Source of the DNA: Halorussus caseinilyticus
GTDB lineage: Archaea; Halobacteriota; Halobacteria; Halobacteriales; Haladaptataceae
DNA length: 64,000 bases
Assembly: GCF_029338395.1 (NCBI RefSeq)
Contig: NZ_CP119809.1
Span: 868,001 to 932,000 of the forward strand
Direction: 5' to 3'
The position numbers and the translations under genes are program-made. Shown here piece after piece: positions 50,088 through 58,570 of the stretch; position 1 is the first letter of the stretch; each line of letters opens with the position of its first letter. Under the pieces are notes generated by a model that did not search any database, was not told where the DNA came from, and saw only the letters and a list, made by a program, of their open reading frames with translations.

Positions 50088-50257
50088 ACGCTTGCATTCA
50101 CTGTCGCCCTCTCGGACTCGGGACCGGACGCCCCTACAGGTTTGCAACTAATCGTACCGGCGGCGAGTATATAAATACAACGAAACGGCTTACCCGCGTG
50201 GGTTCTTCTCACCCTCCCGGTAGGTTCCCCGTAGTCGGTCCCCCGCCGGTTCTCCGA

Positions 50258-50584
50258 CTACGCGGTCCCCCAGTTCCACTCGCCTTCGTCGTCTCCCGGC
50301 TCGACCGCTTCGACGGCACCGAGGTCTTCCCACCCTTCGGACTCCCCGGCGGCGTCGGCGTGCCGGACCGACACCTCGGACCATCCGGCGTCGTACTCGG
50401 CCGACAGTTCGTAGCGGTCGGTGGTCCCGCCCTCGGGTCGGACTTCGACCCGGAGGGACTCCTCGGGCACGTAGTCGATGGGACTCGCGGGTCCCTCGAA
50501 GGTGGTCCCGTCGGCGAGTGTGACCCGAACGCGGTCGTTCGGGTCGAGTCCGCCGAGGCGTTCGACCAGTTCGGTTTCGCTCAT
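50258..50584 (-). CDS. Haloarchaeal hypothetical protein, small beta-barrel-like
   Basis: A 108-residue acidic protein: MSETELVERLGGLDPNDRVR, VTLADGTTFEGPASPIDYV, LRVEVRPEGGTTDRYELSAE and WSEVSVRHADAAGE. The strand pattern with a short N-terminal helix resembles an Sm/SH3-like barrel, but no family is recognised. ATG 50584 is used; the longer frame upstream has weak composition. Its right side is a 703-bp repeat-rich gap. Confidence 0.65.
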   Translation of the reverse strand: MSETELVERLGGLDPNDRVRVTLADGTTFEGPASPIDYVPEESLRVEVRPEGGTTDRYELSAEYDAGWSEVSVRHADAAGESEGWEDLGAVEAVEPGDDEGEWNWGTA

Positions 50585-50748
50585 GGGTCGGCCTTCATCG
50601 GAGTCGGGGTTAAGCGTGCGGGCCGGTTTCGGGACGCGTTCGGCGGTCGTGAGATTGGCACACGAATCTATGGAGCGTCCCGTTCCGACCCGTGACAGCA
50701 ACCGCCAGAAACTGCAGTGAAGCAGTCCTCGAAAGCCCGCGACCGGGC

Positions 50749-50802
50749 GACCCCTTCATCCCACCCCGTCGGTTGATTGGTCGAGCGTTTGCTGGCGGTT
50801 GG
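50749..50802 (+). repeat. Short intergenic repeat family 3, copy 2
   Basis: CCCCTTCATCCCACCCCGTC, then GGTTGATTGGTCGAGCGTTT and GCTGGCGGTTGG, matching 5587-5650. It leads directly into a hairpin and modular copy B. Confidence 0.5.
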
Positions 50803-50805
50803 TCG

Positions 50806-50835
50806 GCCACGACTGCTACGCCGACCAGTCGTGGC
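50806..50835. other. 10-bp perfect inverted repeat (hairpin)
   Basis: GCCACGACTG (50806-50815) and CAGTCGTGGC (50826-50835) with a 10-nt spacer. It lies between repeat family 3 and modular copy B. Confidence 0.65.
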
Positions 50836-50857
50836 TTCGAGACAATATAATTTTGAT

Positions 50858-51054
50858 TCCGGCGCGCGCTGGCGCGACGCGCACGAGCGCGCCGCGCCAA
50901 CCCGCGCAAGGGACGACCGAACGAGCGAAGCGAGTGAGGGAGTCGGTTGGGGAGGACGTGGCCGTCGCGGTGCTGTCGCGGTGGCGATGCCGTGCGGTGG
51001 CGGTGCTTTCGCGGTGGCGGTGCGGTCTGGTTGGTTCAAGCCTGAAGCTAGCTC
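50858..51054 (+). repeat. Modular intergenic repeat, copy B (full)
   Basis: GC-rich start CGGCGCGCGCTGGCGCG (shared exactly with copy A) with TGGCGCG/CGCGCCA pairing; a GGGACGACCGAACGAGCGAA type block; GAGTCGGTTGGGGAGGACGT (50940-50959); a GCGGTG/GCGGT tract; and core GGTTCAAGCCTGAAGCTAGC (51033-51052). It is the clearest single-core copy, about 197 bp long. Confidence 0.8.
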
Positions 51055-51168
51055 TACGACTCTCCTGCCGTTCGTCGTCGCGGTGCGGTAGCGGTACAGT
51101 GCGGTAGCGGTGCCGTCGCGGTGGCAGTGCCGTCGCGGTGCTGTTCGGTCTCTGTAACATCGCCGCCG

Positions 51169-51202
51169 TAACAGAGACAACTACACCATTCCGGGACAAT
51201 CA
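51169..51202 (-). repeat. Short intergenic repeat family 2, weak copy 3
   Basis: On the minus strand GATTGTCCCGGAATGG followed by TGTAGTTGTCTCTG. The 14-mer differs from copy 1 by one base, but the flanks match less well. Confidence 0.35.
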
Positions 51203-51287
51203 AAGACCTATACGAAGAAAACATCTACCCGCCTAAGAGAAACACGAAACTTTCGTTCACCGAACGCTCACACTCCGACTCCGACGC

Positions 51288-52274
51288 TCAGGCTTGGACG
51301 TTCCCGACGTACTCGTCGTTTATCTCCCACTCGCCGTCGTCGTCTCGCACCATGTACTCGCCGTAGTAGGGCACGCGGTTCGCCACCGTCTCGCGGAACG
51401 TCTCCCGAATCTCGTCCTTCGTCATCTCGCCCATCGACCGCAGGTCGTCGTTGCGGTTCAGACACCCCTTGAGGTATCCTTCGTGCGTGACGCGCACGCG
51501 GTGGCAGTTGGCGCAGAACTGCGGGTTCTCAACGGGGTCCACGATTTCGACCATGCCGCCCGACTCGTCCGCGGTGCCGCCCACCCAGTATCGGTTCCGG
51601 TTGTGCATCTCGCGGGTCTCCACCTCGTCGGCGATGTCGGCTAGCCAGTCGTGGACTCGCTGGATGTCGATGTTCCACTCGGGTCTGCCCGTGAGTTCGG
51701 GCATGTACTGGATGAGTTGCAACTGCAACCCCTCGTTGTCGGCGACGTGTTCGACCATCTCCTCGACGTAGCCCGCGGTGTGTTCGAAGACGACCATGTT
51801 CAACTTCACCGGGTCGAGTCCGGCGTCCACGGCGGCGTGGACGCCTTCGATAACCTTGTCGTAGGCACCGCTCTGGGTGACTTCGGCGAAGGCTTCCGGG
51901 TCGAGCGCGTCTTGGGAGACGTTGACTCGCTCCAGTCCGGCGTCAACGAGGTCCTCGGCCCGGCCGGGCAGGAACGTGCCGTTGGTCGTGAGCGACACCT
52001 CCATGCCGTCGGGCGTCCGCCGGACGATTTCTTCGAGGTCTTGGCGAAGCATGGGTTCGCCCCCCGTGAACTTGACCTTCCCCACGTCGAACTCGTGGGC
52101 GACCTCCAGAAACCGGACGACCTCGTCGGCGGTCATCTCGTCGTCTCGGGGGTCCATCGGACCGCGCGTGTCGCCCAATCCCTCGTTGTGGCAGTACACG
52201 CAGTCGAAGTTGCACCTGTCGGTGAGCGAGACTCGCACGCCCGAGACCTCGCGCCCGAAGTCGTCCTCCAGCAT
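51288..52274 (-). CDS. moaA: GTP 3',8-cyclase MoaA (molybdenum cofactor synthesis)
   Basis: A 328-residue radical SAM enzyme. The SAM cluster is Cys21, Cys25, Cys28 in [11 protein letters not shown]; the C-terminal second cluster is in [11 protein letters not shown] and [22 protein letters not shown] is the conserved GGEP. It converts GTP to the cyclic intermediate of molybdopterin. GTG at 52277 or ATG at 52274 are both possible. The gap downstream is repeat-rich. Confidence 0.95.
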   Translation of the reverse strand: MLEDDFGREVSGVRVSLTDRCNFDCVYCHNEGLGDTRGPMDPRDDEMTADEVVRFLEVAHEFDVGKVKFTGGEPMLRQDLEEIVRRTPDGMEVSLTTNGTFLPGRAEDLVDAGLERVNVSQDALDPEAFAEVTQSGAYDKVIEGVHAAVDAGLDPVKLNMVVFEHTAGYVEEMVEHVADNEGLQLQLIQYMPELTGRPEWNIDIQRVHDWLADIADEVETREMHNRNRYWVGGTADESGGMVEIVDPVENPQFCANCHRVRVTHEGYLKGCLNRNDDLRSMGEMTKDEIRETFRETVANRVPYYGEYMVRDDDGEWEINDEYVGNVQA

Positions 52275-52370
52275 CACTTGGAGACGTTTCGCGTGCGTAT
52301 CCTTAAATTCGCTGTCGAATCCCGACTCTGCGTAACCGTATCCGGTTACGTTCTACGCCGGGCGATAACG

Positions 52371-52610
52371 CTATTCGTCGCGGTCGCTCTCCCTCCGGTC
52401 GCCCTCCTCGTCCTCCACTATCGACGCCGTGGCGTGACTCCCGCCGACTTCCTCGATGCGGATGTCCACGCGGTCCCCGAGGTCCGCGCCGGGGACGAAC
52501 ACGACGAACGACTCGATTCGGGCGATACCGTCGCCTTCGCTCCCGAGGTCTTCGATTTCGACGGAGTAACGTTCACCGGACTCGACCGGAGCAGTCTCGC
52601 GGTCTGGCAT
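52371..52610 (-). CDS. TRAM domain protein
   Basis: A 79-residue protein that is nearly all TRAM domain: VESGERYSVEIEDLGSEGDG, IARIESFVVFVPGADLGDRV, DIRIEEVGGSHATASIV. TRAM is a beta-barrel that binds RNA; small single-domain TRAM proteins act as RNA chaperones in archaea. ATG 52610 is chosen over 52622. It is divergent from the Mrp gene. Confidence 0.9.
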   Translation of the reverse strand: MPDRETAPVESGERYSVEIEDLGSEGDGIARIESFVVFVPGADLGDRVDIRIEEVGGSHATASIVEDEEGDRRESDRDE

Positions 52611-52748
52611 GGGACCGTCCACGACCCCCCATCGGTTAAGTAATCGGTGCGTGACCGGCGCGGACCGACGCCGACCACGCCGACCGACGCCACCTGCCCG
52701 ACTCCCAAGTTGACAAGGCTTATCGACGCTTCGGACCGTAGCCCCGGT

Positions 52749-53780
52749 ATGAACGAATCAGAGGTACGCGACCTGCTCCGGGAGGTCGAAGACCCGGACC
52801 TCGGCGACGATATAGTCTCGCTGAACCTCGTCAACGACGTGTCCGTGGAGGGCGACACCGCCGACATCTCGCTCGCACTGGGCGCGCCCTACTCGCCCCA
52901 CGAGACCCAAATCGCCAACCGCGTCCGGGAAGTTCTCTCGGACCACGGCATCGAAGCCAACCTCTCGGCCCGCGTGGACGACGGCATCTCTGCCGACGAG
53001 CAGGTCCTGCCGAACGTCGAGAACATCATCGCCGTCGCCTCCGGCAAGGGCGGCGTCGGCAAGTCCACCGTCGCGGTCAACCTCGCGGCGGGACTCTCCC
53101 AGATGGGCGCGCGCGTCGGCCTGTTCGACGCCGACGTGTACGGTCCGAACGTCCCCCGGATGGTGGACGCCGAGGAAGTACCGAAAGCCACCGAGGACGA
53201 GACCATGATTCCGCCCGAGCAGTTCGGCGTGAAACTCATGAGCATGGCGTTCCTCGTCGGCGAGGACGACCCCGTTATCTGGCGCGGCCCGATGGTCCAC
53301 AAGGTCCTCACCCAACTCTGGGAGGACGTGGAGTGGGGTCACCTTGACTACATGGTCGTAGACCTCCCGCCGGGCACCGGTGACGCCCAACTCACCCTCC
53401 TCCAGAGCGTCCCGGTCACGGGCGCGGTCATCGTCACGACACCACAGGAAGTCGCCATCGACGACGCCCGCAAGGGCCTGCGGATGTTCGGCAAGCACGA
53501 CACCCCCGTCCTCGGCATCGCCGAGAACATGTCCACGTTCAAGTGCCCCGACTGCGGGTCCGAACACGACATCTTCGGGCGCGGCGGCGGCGCGAAGTTC
53601 GCCGAAGAGAACGACATGCCGTTTCTCGGCTCTATCCCCATCGACCCGACGGTCCGGACCGGCGGTGACGAGGGTAGACCCATCGTCTTGGACGACGACG
53701 ACACCGGGGACGCTTTCCGCGTCCTGACCGAGAACGTGGCGAACAACGTCGGGATTATCAGGCGACGCCAGCAACGCTGA
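52749..53780 (+). CDS. Mrp/NBP35 family iron-sulfur carrier ATPase
   Basis: A 343-residue protein. An N-terminal MIP18-like (DUF59) domain (about 1-85, SEVRDLLREVEDPDLGDDIV), then the deviant Walker A VASGKGGVGKSTVAVN (about 96-111), VDLPPGTGDAQLTL, and a CPDC motif (FKCPDCGSEHDIFG) for bridging [4Fe-4S] binding. It transfers clusters to apoproteins, useful for the many Fe-S enzymes here (Rieske, MoaA, ferredoxin oxidoreductase). Confidence 0.93.
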   Translation: MNESEVRDLLREVEDPDLGDDIVSLNLVNDVSVEGDTADISLALGAPYSPHETQIANRVREVLSDHGIEANLSARVDDGISADEQVLPNVENIIAVASGKGGVGKSTVAVNLAAGLSQMGARVGLFDADVYGPNVPRMVDAEEVPKATEDETMIPPEQFGVKLMSMAFLVGEDDPVIWRGPMVHKVLTQLWEDVEWGHLDYMVVDLPPGTGDAQLTLLQSVPVTGAVIVTTPQEVAIDDARKGLRMFGKHDTPVLGIAENMSTFKCPDCGSEHDIFGRGGGAKFAEENDMPFLGSIPIDPTVRTGGDEGRPIVLDDDDTGDAFRVLTENVANNVGIIRRRQQR

Positions 53781-53783
53781 ACC

Positions 53784-53996
53784 ATGTCACACGACGACGG
53801 CGCGTACGGTCCGGACGTGGAGCGCACGAAAACCCTCCGAGAAGTCGCCGACGACATCCGTGCCGAGAGTTCCGAGAGCAAGATGATTGCGGCGATTCTC
53901 TACCGCATCAGCGACCTCTACGACCCCGACGAGGAGACCTCCCCGCGAGACATCTACGTCAACATGCGCGAAATCATCCGCACGAAGGAGTCGTAG
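53784..53996 (+). CDS. Small acidic helical protein linked to Mrp
   Basis: A 70-residue protein: MSHDDGAYGPDVERTKTLRE, VADDIRAESSESKMIAAILY, RISDLYDPDEETSPRDIYVN. It is 3 bp after mrp and therefore co-transcribed. Conserved only in haloarchaea as far as can be judged; no function is suggested. Confidence 0.8.
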   Translation: MSHDDGAYGPDVERTKTLREVADDIRAESSESKMIAAILYRISDLYDPDEETSPRDIYVNMREIIRTKES

Positions 53997-54009
53997 GTCG
54001 AAAACCCCG

Positions 54010-54948
54010 CTAGCGGAACTTCCGGACGACCATCCATCCGACGAGAAGCCCGATACCTAAGTACGCTAGCGGTATCCCGCCGAGTTCGTGCCCGCCGCTG
54101 ATTTTCTCACCGAAACTCCGAGTATAACTGTCGTTGCGGTACTCGTAGTGGTCGCTCATCCACGTCGGCCTAACGGGTTCGTAGGAGGTGTTCCACGTCC
54201 GAGTCTTCGCTCCGTCCCGTCCCGCGAACCCGACTTGGTCTATCGCACCCTCCTTCGTGGTCATGTTCCCGGTGTAGAGTCGCGCCTCCCCGGCGATTTT
54301 CGCACCGCGGTCGTCGAGGAGTTCGACCGTAATCGTCCGCGAGTCGCCCGGCCGGACCGACGCGGGGTAGAGACTCCCGTCGGTCCCAGTGGTGTGGACC
54401 ATGAGCTTGGTCCCGTAGAGTTGTCTCGACGGGTTTACGAGCGTCACCTCGGCGACTGCGGACGGTTCGCCGTCGATGGTACCCTCTCGGACCTCTACGT
54501 CCGAGACGTACGGCGTCGGTATTCGACCAGACTCGGCGGAGTCGACGCTCCGAGTGAAGTTTCGGTGGGTGTGTCCCCCGAACGTCGAGAACGTGACGGT
54601 GTGGTCGTCCCGATTGACATCGATGCCGGGCGTGATGTTTACGCGCTCGGTCCGGTACTCACCTTCGGAGAGATTGACGTTCTCTTCGTAAACTCGTTGC
54701 CCGTCCACTGTAACGACGTATCCCGCTGATTCGATTTCTCTGTCCGTCGGATTAGTGTACTCGACCAGCATCGTCGAGTCGTTCGTTCCGAGAGAGACTC
54801 GGTACTCGATACCACCTACCGACGTGACGTTTCCGTTCGTTCCGTCGTCGTTCGAGAGGTCGGCGGTAACGACTCCGACTTGGGGGACGGCTACAACGGC
54901 GAGTAACGCCAGTACACCCCAGACGGCGTACGTGTTTTCTCTACTCAT
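54010..54948 (-). CDS. Membrane-anchored extracellular beta protein, partner of the PKD protein
   Basis: A 312-residue protein. Signal/anchor helix about 6-29 (VWGVLALLAVVAVPQVGVV), extracellular beta region about 35-285 with two or three Ig-like sections (VEYTNPTDREIESAGYVVTV, AVAEVTLVNPSRQLYGTKLM), and a C-terminal transmembrane helix about 290-308 followed by RKFR. Many NxS/T sites suggest glycosylation. It starts 8 bp inside the stop of the 1130-residue PKD gene, so the pair is one operon and may form a surface complex. Confidence 0.75.
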   Translation of the reverse strand: MSRENTYAVWGVLALLAVVAVPQVGVVTADLSNDDGTNGNVTSVGGIEYRVSLGTNDSTMLVEYTNPTDREIESAGYVVTVDGQRVYEENVNLSEGEYRTERVNITPGIDVNRDDHTVTFSTFGGHTHRNFTRSVDSAESGRIPTPYVSDVEVREGTIDGEPSAVAEVTLVNPSRQLYGTKLMVHTTGTDGSLYPASVRPGDSRTITVELLDDRGAKIAGEARLYTGNMTTKEGAIDQVGFAGRDGAKTRTWNTSYEPVRPTWMSDHYEYRNDSYTRSFGEKISGGHELGGIPLAYLGIGLLVGWMVVRKFR

Positions 54949-57900
54949 GGGAACGAGTTCGAAGGTCTTTCGTCTCGCGTGAACACGCGGCTTTCACTTC
55001 GCACCATCTCGTATTATCAGAATTAGAAGTTATATTTTGCCGTATCTCGTTTCGGTCTCTGGCTCCGCGATACGTCACCTCCGACGACTCGAATTCGCTC
55101 CGCTCGACGGTTTCGCCCGTATCGGGGTCGGAATACTGTTTCACGAGTTCGCCGGTGACCGTCGCTGTCGTCTCCGAGACTCGACTCCTGTTCTCGTACG
55201 CGGGAGTCCAGAAGCGCGACTCGACTTCGGTCCGAACGAGCGTCCACCGCTTTACGGGTTCCTCGGCGATTCGCCACTCGTCGCCGACAGCGGCTTGCTT
55301 TCTGGCGATAGCGTAGTCCATCGTCGAACTCCTTCCATCCCACTCGTAGCGCGCCTCCTGCACCTTCTCGTCGCGCGCGGCCTCATAGTACGTAACTAAT
55401 TCGGTCGATTGGGACTTGTACCGAACCTCGAACTGGGTCTCGTACACTGCGTCCCGGACTTTCACCCGTTTCGTCTTACCGGTAAACCAGTGGTCGTACG
55501 CGTAGCGGGAGGTAGCCCAGTAGGTCGAGTACTCGGTGTCCGTGTAGGTGTAAGTGACCGTCTCCGTTTCACAACCGAAACGGAGGCTACAGCGTTTTAC
55601 CGTTCGAGTACCCGTTTTCCGGACTTCGTAGCTGTACCGGTACTTTCGTTTGGTTTCGTACTCCGCGGGTTCGACCTGAACCTCCCGCGTCGCGCCGGTG
55701 TGTTCGCCGTTCCAGAGACTCGAATCGTGCCACTTTCGGGGTGAAGTCGTCGTCGAGGCGTCGAACCAGTTCGAGTACGTCCTCGTTCGGGTCTCCTCGG
55801 TCTGGTGGGTCCCGGCCGCGTACCACGCACGGGCCGAGTCGAGAAACATGTCTCGCTGGCGTTCGTTCGGGAAGGTTTCGGTCACCGTCTCGTACTTCGC
55901 GTCCCGAACTTTGACCCGCTTTTCGAGGACGTATCGCGTATCGTTGTTCACTTCCTCGACGCGGTATCCCTGACGAAGGTACTCGTCGCGCCGTTGCTTC
56001 GTATCGACTTCGGCCTTCTTCACTCGACGCTTTTCCACGAGATACGCGAGGTCTCGGACGCTGACGTTTCTCCAGTAGGTTTCGTCTTCGAGCAGAACGT
56101 CGGTTTCGGGGAGTTCCACACGAACTCGCTTCCTCGCGTTGTCCTCGTTGTATATCGTCACCGTCGGGGGCCGAGACGTGCCCGCGAGTTCGTCGGCGGG
56201 AATCTCGATTGTCCCGACGTACCGGTAGGCGTCTTCGGTCGGTTCCGAGTGCCGACTCTTCGGTGCTTCGACCGCTCTCCACTCGACGACGCTTGCGGCC
56301 GGGTTCGACACCGAGGCACCGAGACCGAAATCCCGATAGTACGTCTGCTTCGAGAAGTGATACGGCTCCGTCTTCACCCGAAACCGAACCGTTTCGTTCG
56401 GATAGTGCGGCCCGTCACCGACGACCGTCTTCTCCGACACGTCCGGCACGAAGTAGTTCAGGAAGTCGAAGTTGCGCTTCGTCCGCAAATCGTACTCGTC
56501 TTCCACGATACTCGCGGCCCGTTCGTACGCGCGGAACTTCGCCGTCGTGTTGTCCGGTTTGGTCGGCTCTGCACCGTACTTCCAGATGTATTTGAGTTCC
56601 GTCCCGTCGGGGTCGAACGACCCGGTCGCGTTCACCAAAATTCCGTGTTCTCGGGTTATGTATCCCCTCGTTCCGTCGTTCACCACGTCGAGACGGAGTT
56701 CGGGCTTGCTGGGGGTGACCTTGAAATTAGTCCTGTTACTTCCTCCCCACATCTGCTTCGAACTTCTCTGTCGGACCTCCCAAATGGCGTTTACGTAATA
56801 CTCTTGTGGAACATCACCAGCCCAGAAGCTATCTACCGTAATCGTATCACTGGATGTGGTTTTGACTTGGTGGTAATTTGATGTCTGAATCCTCCGTGAT
56901 TTTTCATCTCTTTTTCCAATTTCTATATCTAATCTCTCCGGTTCGACACCGTTCAAATCAATCTCCAACACATGATGGGCGACGTATCGTTTCGGGTCGA
57001 TGCGCTCGTGGTAGGAGTCCACCGGGTCGTTGACGAACTCGGACCGGACGACTTCGGGTTTCTGGACTGGAACGACATCGCGGGTCACGCGGGTCGTCTG
57101 ACCGCGGTCGTCGGTGGCAACGACAGTCACGGAGTACTGCTTTCCCGGCGTGAGGTCCGTGTGTGAGAAGCGTATCGTGCGCTGGCGGTCGAAACCGAGT
57201 CGGTGGCGACCGCGCATCGTAGAACGCGCGGTCGCAACGGTCTCGCCGTCGATTTCGACGCGAAGCGCGTCCAGATTTTCGTACTCGTCGATACCGGTCG
57301 CACTTCCCGTTATCGACCCGTATCGGTCGAGCGAACCGAACGATACGTTCGGCCGCGGGTCCGCCGTAACCGTGGTCGTTCCGTCAGCGAAGGTGGCGAC
57401 GTTCTTCGACCCGTCGGTGTAGGTTACGACCGCGTAGAGTTCGTGGTCTCCGGGGTTCCACGTCCGGGTTAGCGACTCGCCGTTTCCGACGGGTCCGGCG
57501 GCGTTCCGCCATTCGACCGAGACCACGAATCCGGTGGCGGCGTCGAAGCGCACGGCGTACTGTCCTCGGAGTGGCCGCGCCCCGGTTACGAGTTCGTCAC
57601 CGGTGACGTGGGGCGAATTACGGTCGGCGATAGACTCAGGGTCGAGGCGCTCGTTCGGTCGTCGGGGTCGCACCCCGACCGAGAGTGAACTGGTACTCGA
57701 CTGACCGTCGGCGTCGTAGACCGTCGCGGTAATCGTCCGATTGCCCGGCGTCGGGAAGTGTTTCGTCGCCGAGTCGGTCCGCTGGTCCGGCGAGAGCGAG
57801 TGGTTGGCGAGGACGACGCCACCGACTCTCCAGACGACGTAATCGAGCGTCGCGGCCCCCGCGTCGAGGTCTGCGGTGTAGTTCGCGGGAGTTCCGGCGG

Positions 57901-58333
57901 TGGGTCGCGTCGGTCCGGAGAGCGAGACGGTGGGTTCCGTGCCGGGCGAAACGTCCACGTAGAGCGTGTCGGAACTGCTCGCGCCGTCCTCGTCGGTGAC
58001 AGTCAGCGTGACGCGATAGCGACCTGTCTCGGCCGGGGTGAATCGGGTTCGGGCGCAGTCGGCGCAGTCGGGCGTGATGGCGTCGTCGCTCGGCGTTCTT
58101 ATCGACCAATCGTAGCGCGCGATGCGCCCGTCGGGGTCGCGCGAACCGGTCGCGTCGAGAAGGACCGTCGCCCCTTTCGTTACGTCTTGGTCGAGTCCGG
58201 CGTCCGCGAGGGGTGCCTCGTTCGAGAGTCCGGTCTCGTTCGCCGGTGTTGCGTCGGTAGGCGGAAGCGTTCCGGCGGCAGTGGTCGTCACGACGAGGAG
58301 TACGGCGATGGCGACCGGCGTCGGCTTCGACAT
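54941..58333 (-). CDS. Large secreted PKD/Ig-domain protein with Tyr-Glu-Thr C-terminal repeats
   Basis: An 1130-residue protein. Sec signal about 1-28. PKD domain about 42-133 (LLDATGSRDPDGRIARYDWS, YRVTLTVTDEDG), then Ig-like domains to about 435, a second PKD-like domain near 560-600 (VNATGSFDPDGTELKYIW), and a charged region from about 690. From residue 808 comes a repeated unit: KVRDAKYET (808), VEPAEYET (887), KVRDAVYET (958) and VQEARYEWD (991), with WFTG/W-rich turns before. No transmembrane helix at the end, so it may attach through the downstream partner. The middle of the gene (56868-56975) is AT-rich. Role is unknown; adhesion or S-layer association is inferred. Confidence 0.8.
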   Translation of the reverse strand: MSKPTPVAIAVLLVVTTTAAGTLPPTDATPANETGLSNEAPLADAGLDQDVTKGATVLLDATGSRDPDGRIARYDWSIRTPSDDAITPDCADCARTRFTPAETGRYRVTLTVTDEDGASSSDTLYVDVSPGTEPTVSLSGPTRPTAGTPANYTADLDAGAATLDYVVWRVGGVVLANHSLSPDQRTDSATKHFPTPGNRTITATVYDADGQSSTSSLSVGVRPRRPNERLDPESIADRNSPHVTGDELVTGARPLRGQYAVRFDAATGFVVSVEWRNAAGPVGNGESLTRTWNPGDHELYAVVTYTDGSKNVATFADGTTTVTADPRPNVSFGSLDRYGSITGSATGIDEYENLDALRVEIDGETVATARSTMRGRHRLGFDRQRTIRFSHTDLTPGKQYSVTVVATDDRGQTTRVTRDVVPVQKPEVVRSEFVNDPVDSYHERIDPKRYVAHHVLEIDLNGVEPERLDIEIGKRDEKSRRIQTSNYHQVKTTSSDTITVDSFWAGDVPQEYYVNAIWEVRQRSSKQMWGGSNRTNFKVTPSKPELRLDVVNDGTRGYITREHGILVNATGSFDPDGTELKYIWKYGAEPTKPDNTTAKFRAYERAASIVEDEYDLRTKRNFDFLNYFVPDVSEKTVVGDGPHYPNETVRFRVKTEPYHFSKQTYYRDFGLGASVSNPAASVVEWRAVEAPKSRHSEPTEDAYRYVGTIEIPADELAGTSRPPTVTIYNEDNARKRVRVELPETDVLLEDETYWRNVSVRDLAYLVEKRRVKKAEVDTKQRRDEYLRQGYRVEEVNNDTRYVLEKRVKVRDAKYETVTETFPNERQRDMFLDSARAWYAAGTHQTEETRTRTYSNWFDASTTTSPRKWHDSSLWNGEHTGATREVQVEPAEYETKRKYRYSYEVRKTGTRTVKRCSLRFGCETETVTYTYTDTEYSTYWATSRYAYDHWFTGKTKRVKVRDAVYETQFEVRYKSQSTELVTYYEAARDEKVQEARYEWDGRSSTMDYAIARKQAAVGDEWRIAEEPVKRWTLVRTEVESRFWTPAYENRSRVSETTATVTGELVKQYSDPDTGETVERSEFESSEVTYRGARDRNEIRQNITSNSDNTRWCEVKAACSRETKDLRTRSHE

Positions 58334-58491
58334 GCGAACGGTTTGCTCCTTACCTACTTAAAAAATTATGTGTTTGAAAACGTAAATACCGGGGGCGACG
58401 GCCGCCGGAACCGGGACGCGGGATGAGGATACAGAGCGAGTGAAAAATAGTAGGAAACCCGCCATTACCGCCAAACCCTCACGAAAGATGC

Positions 58492-58508
58492 TTGCTAATC
58501 AATAGCAA
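58492..58508. promoter_or_regulatory. Inverted repeat TTGCTA/TAGCAA
   Basis: TTGCTA (58492-58497), spacer ATCAA, TAGCAA (58503-58508). It is 63-79 bp before the ferredoxin oxidoreductase ATG and next to the larger palindrome; together they may be two operators of one regulator. Confidence 0.45.
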
Positions 58509-58512
58509 AGGC

Positions 58513-58540
58513 TTTACTGATTCCCCGCCGAATCAGTAAA
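58513..58540. promoter_or_regulatory. 10-bp perfect palindrome, candidate operator of the oxoacid:ferredoxin oxidoreductase operon
   Basis: TTTACTGATT (58513-58522), spacer CCCCGCCG, AATCAGTAAA (58531-58540). It ends 31 bp before the ATG at 58571, the position of TATA/BRE in a leaderless promoter, so a bound protein would block transcription. The Lrp gene downstream of the operon is a candidate ligand protein by proximity only. Confidence 0.6.
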
Positions 58541-58570
58541 CACTGGGCCTAACGGCCGTGAGCTACAAAT

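Larger units (their letters stand above)
50585..51287. other. 703-bp gap rich in repeats and hairpins
   Basis: No credible gene. It holds repeat family 3 (50749-50802), a 10-bp hairpin (50806-50835), modular repeat copy B (50858-51054), further GCGGT tracts (51075-51145), an 8-bp inverted repeat GTCTCTGT/ACAGAGAC (51148-51155, 51171-51178), and a weak family 2 match on the minus strand. Confidence 0.6.
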
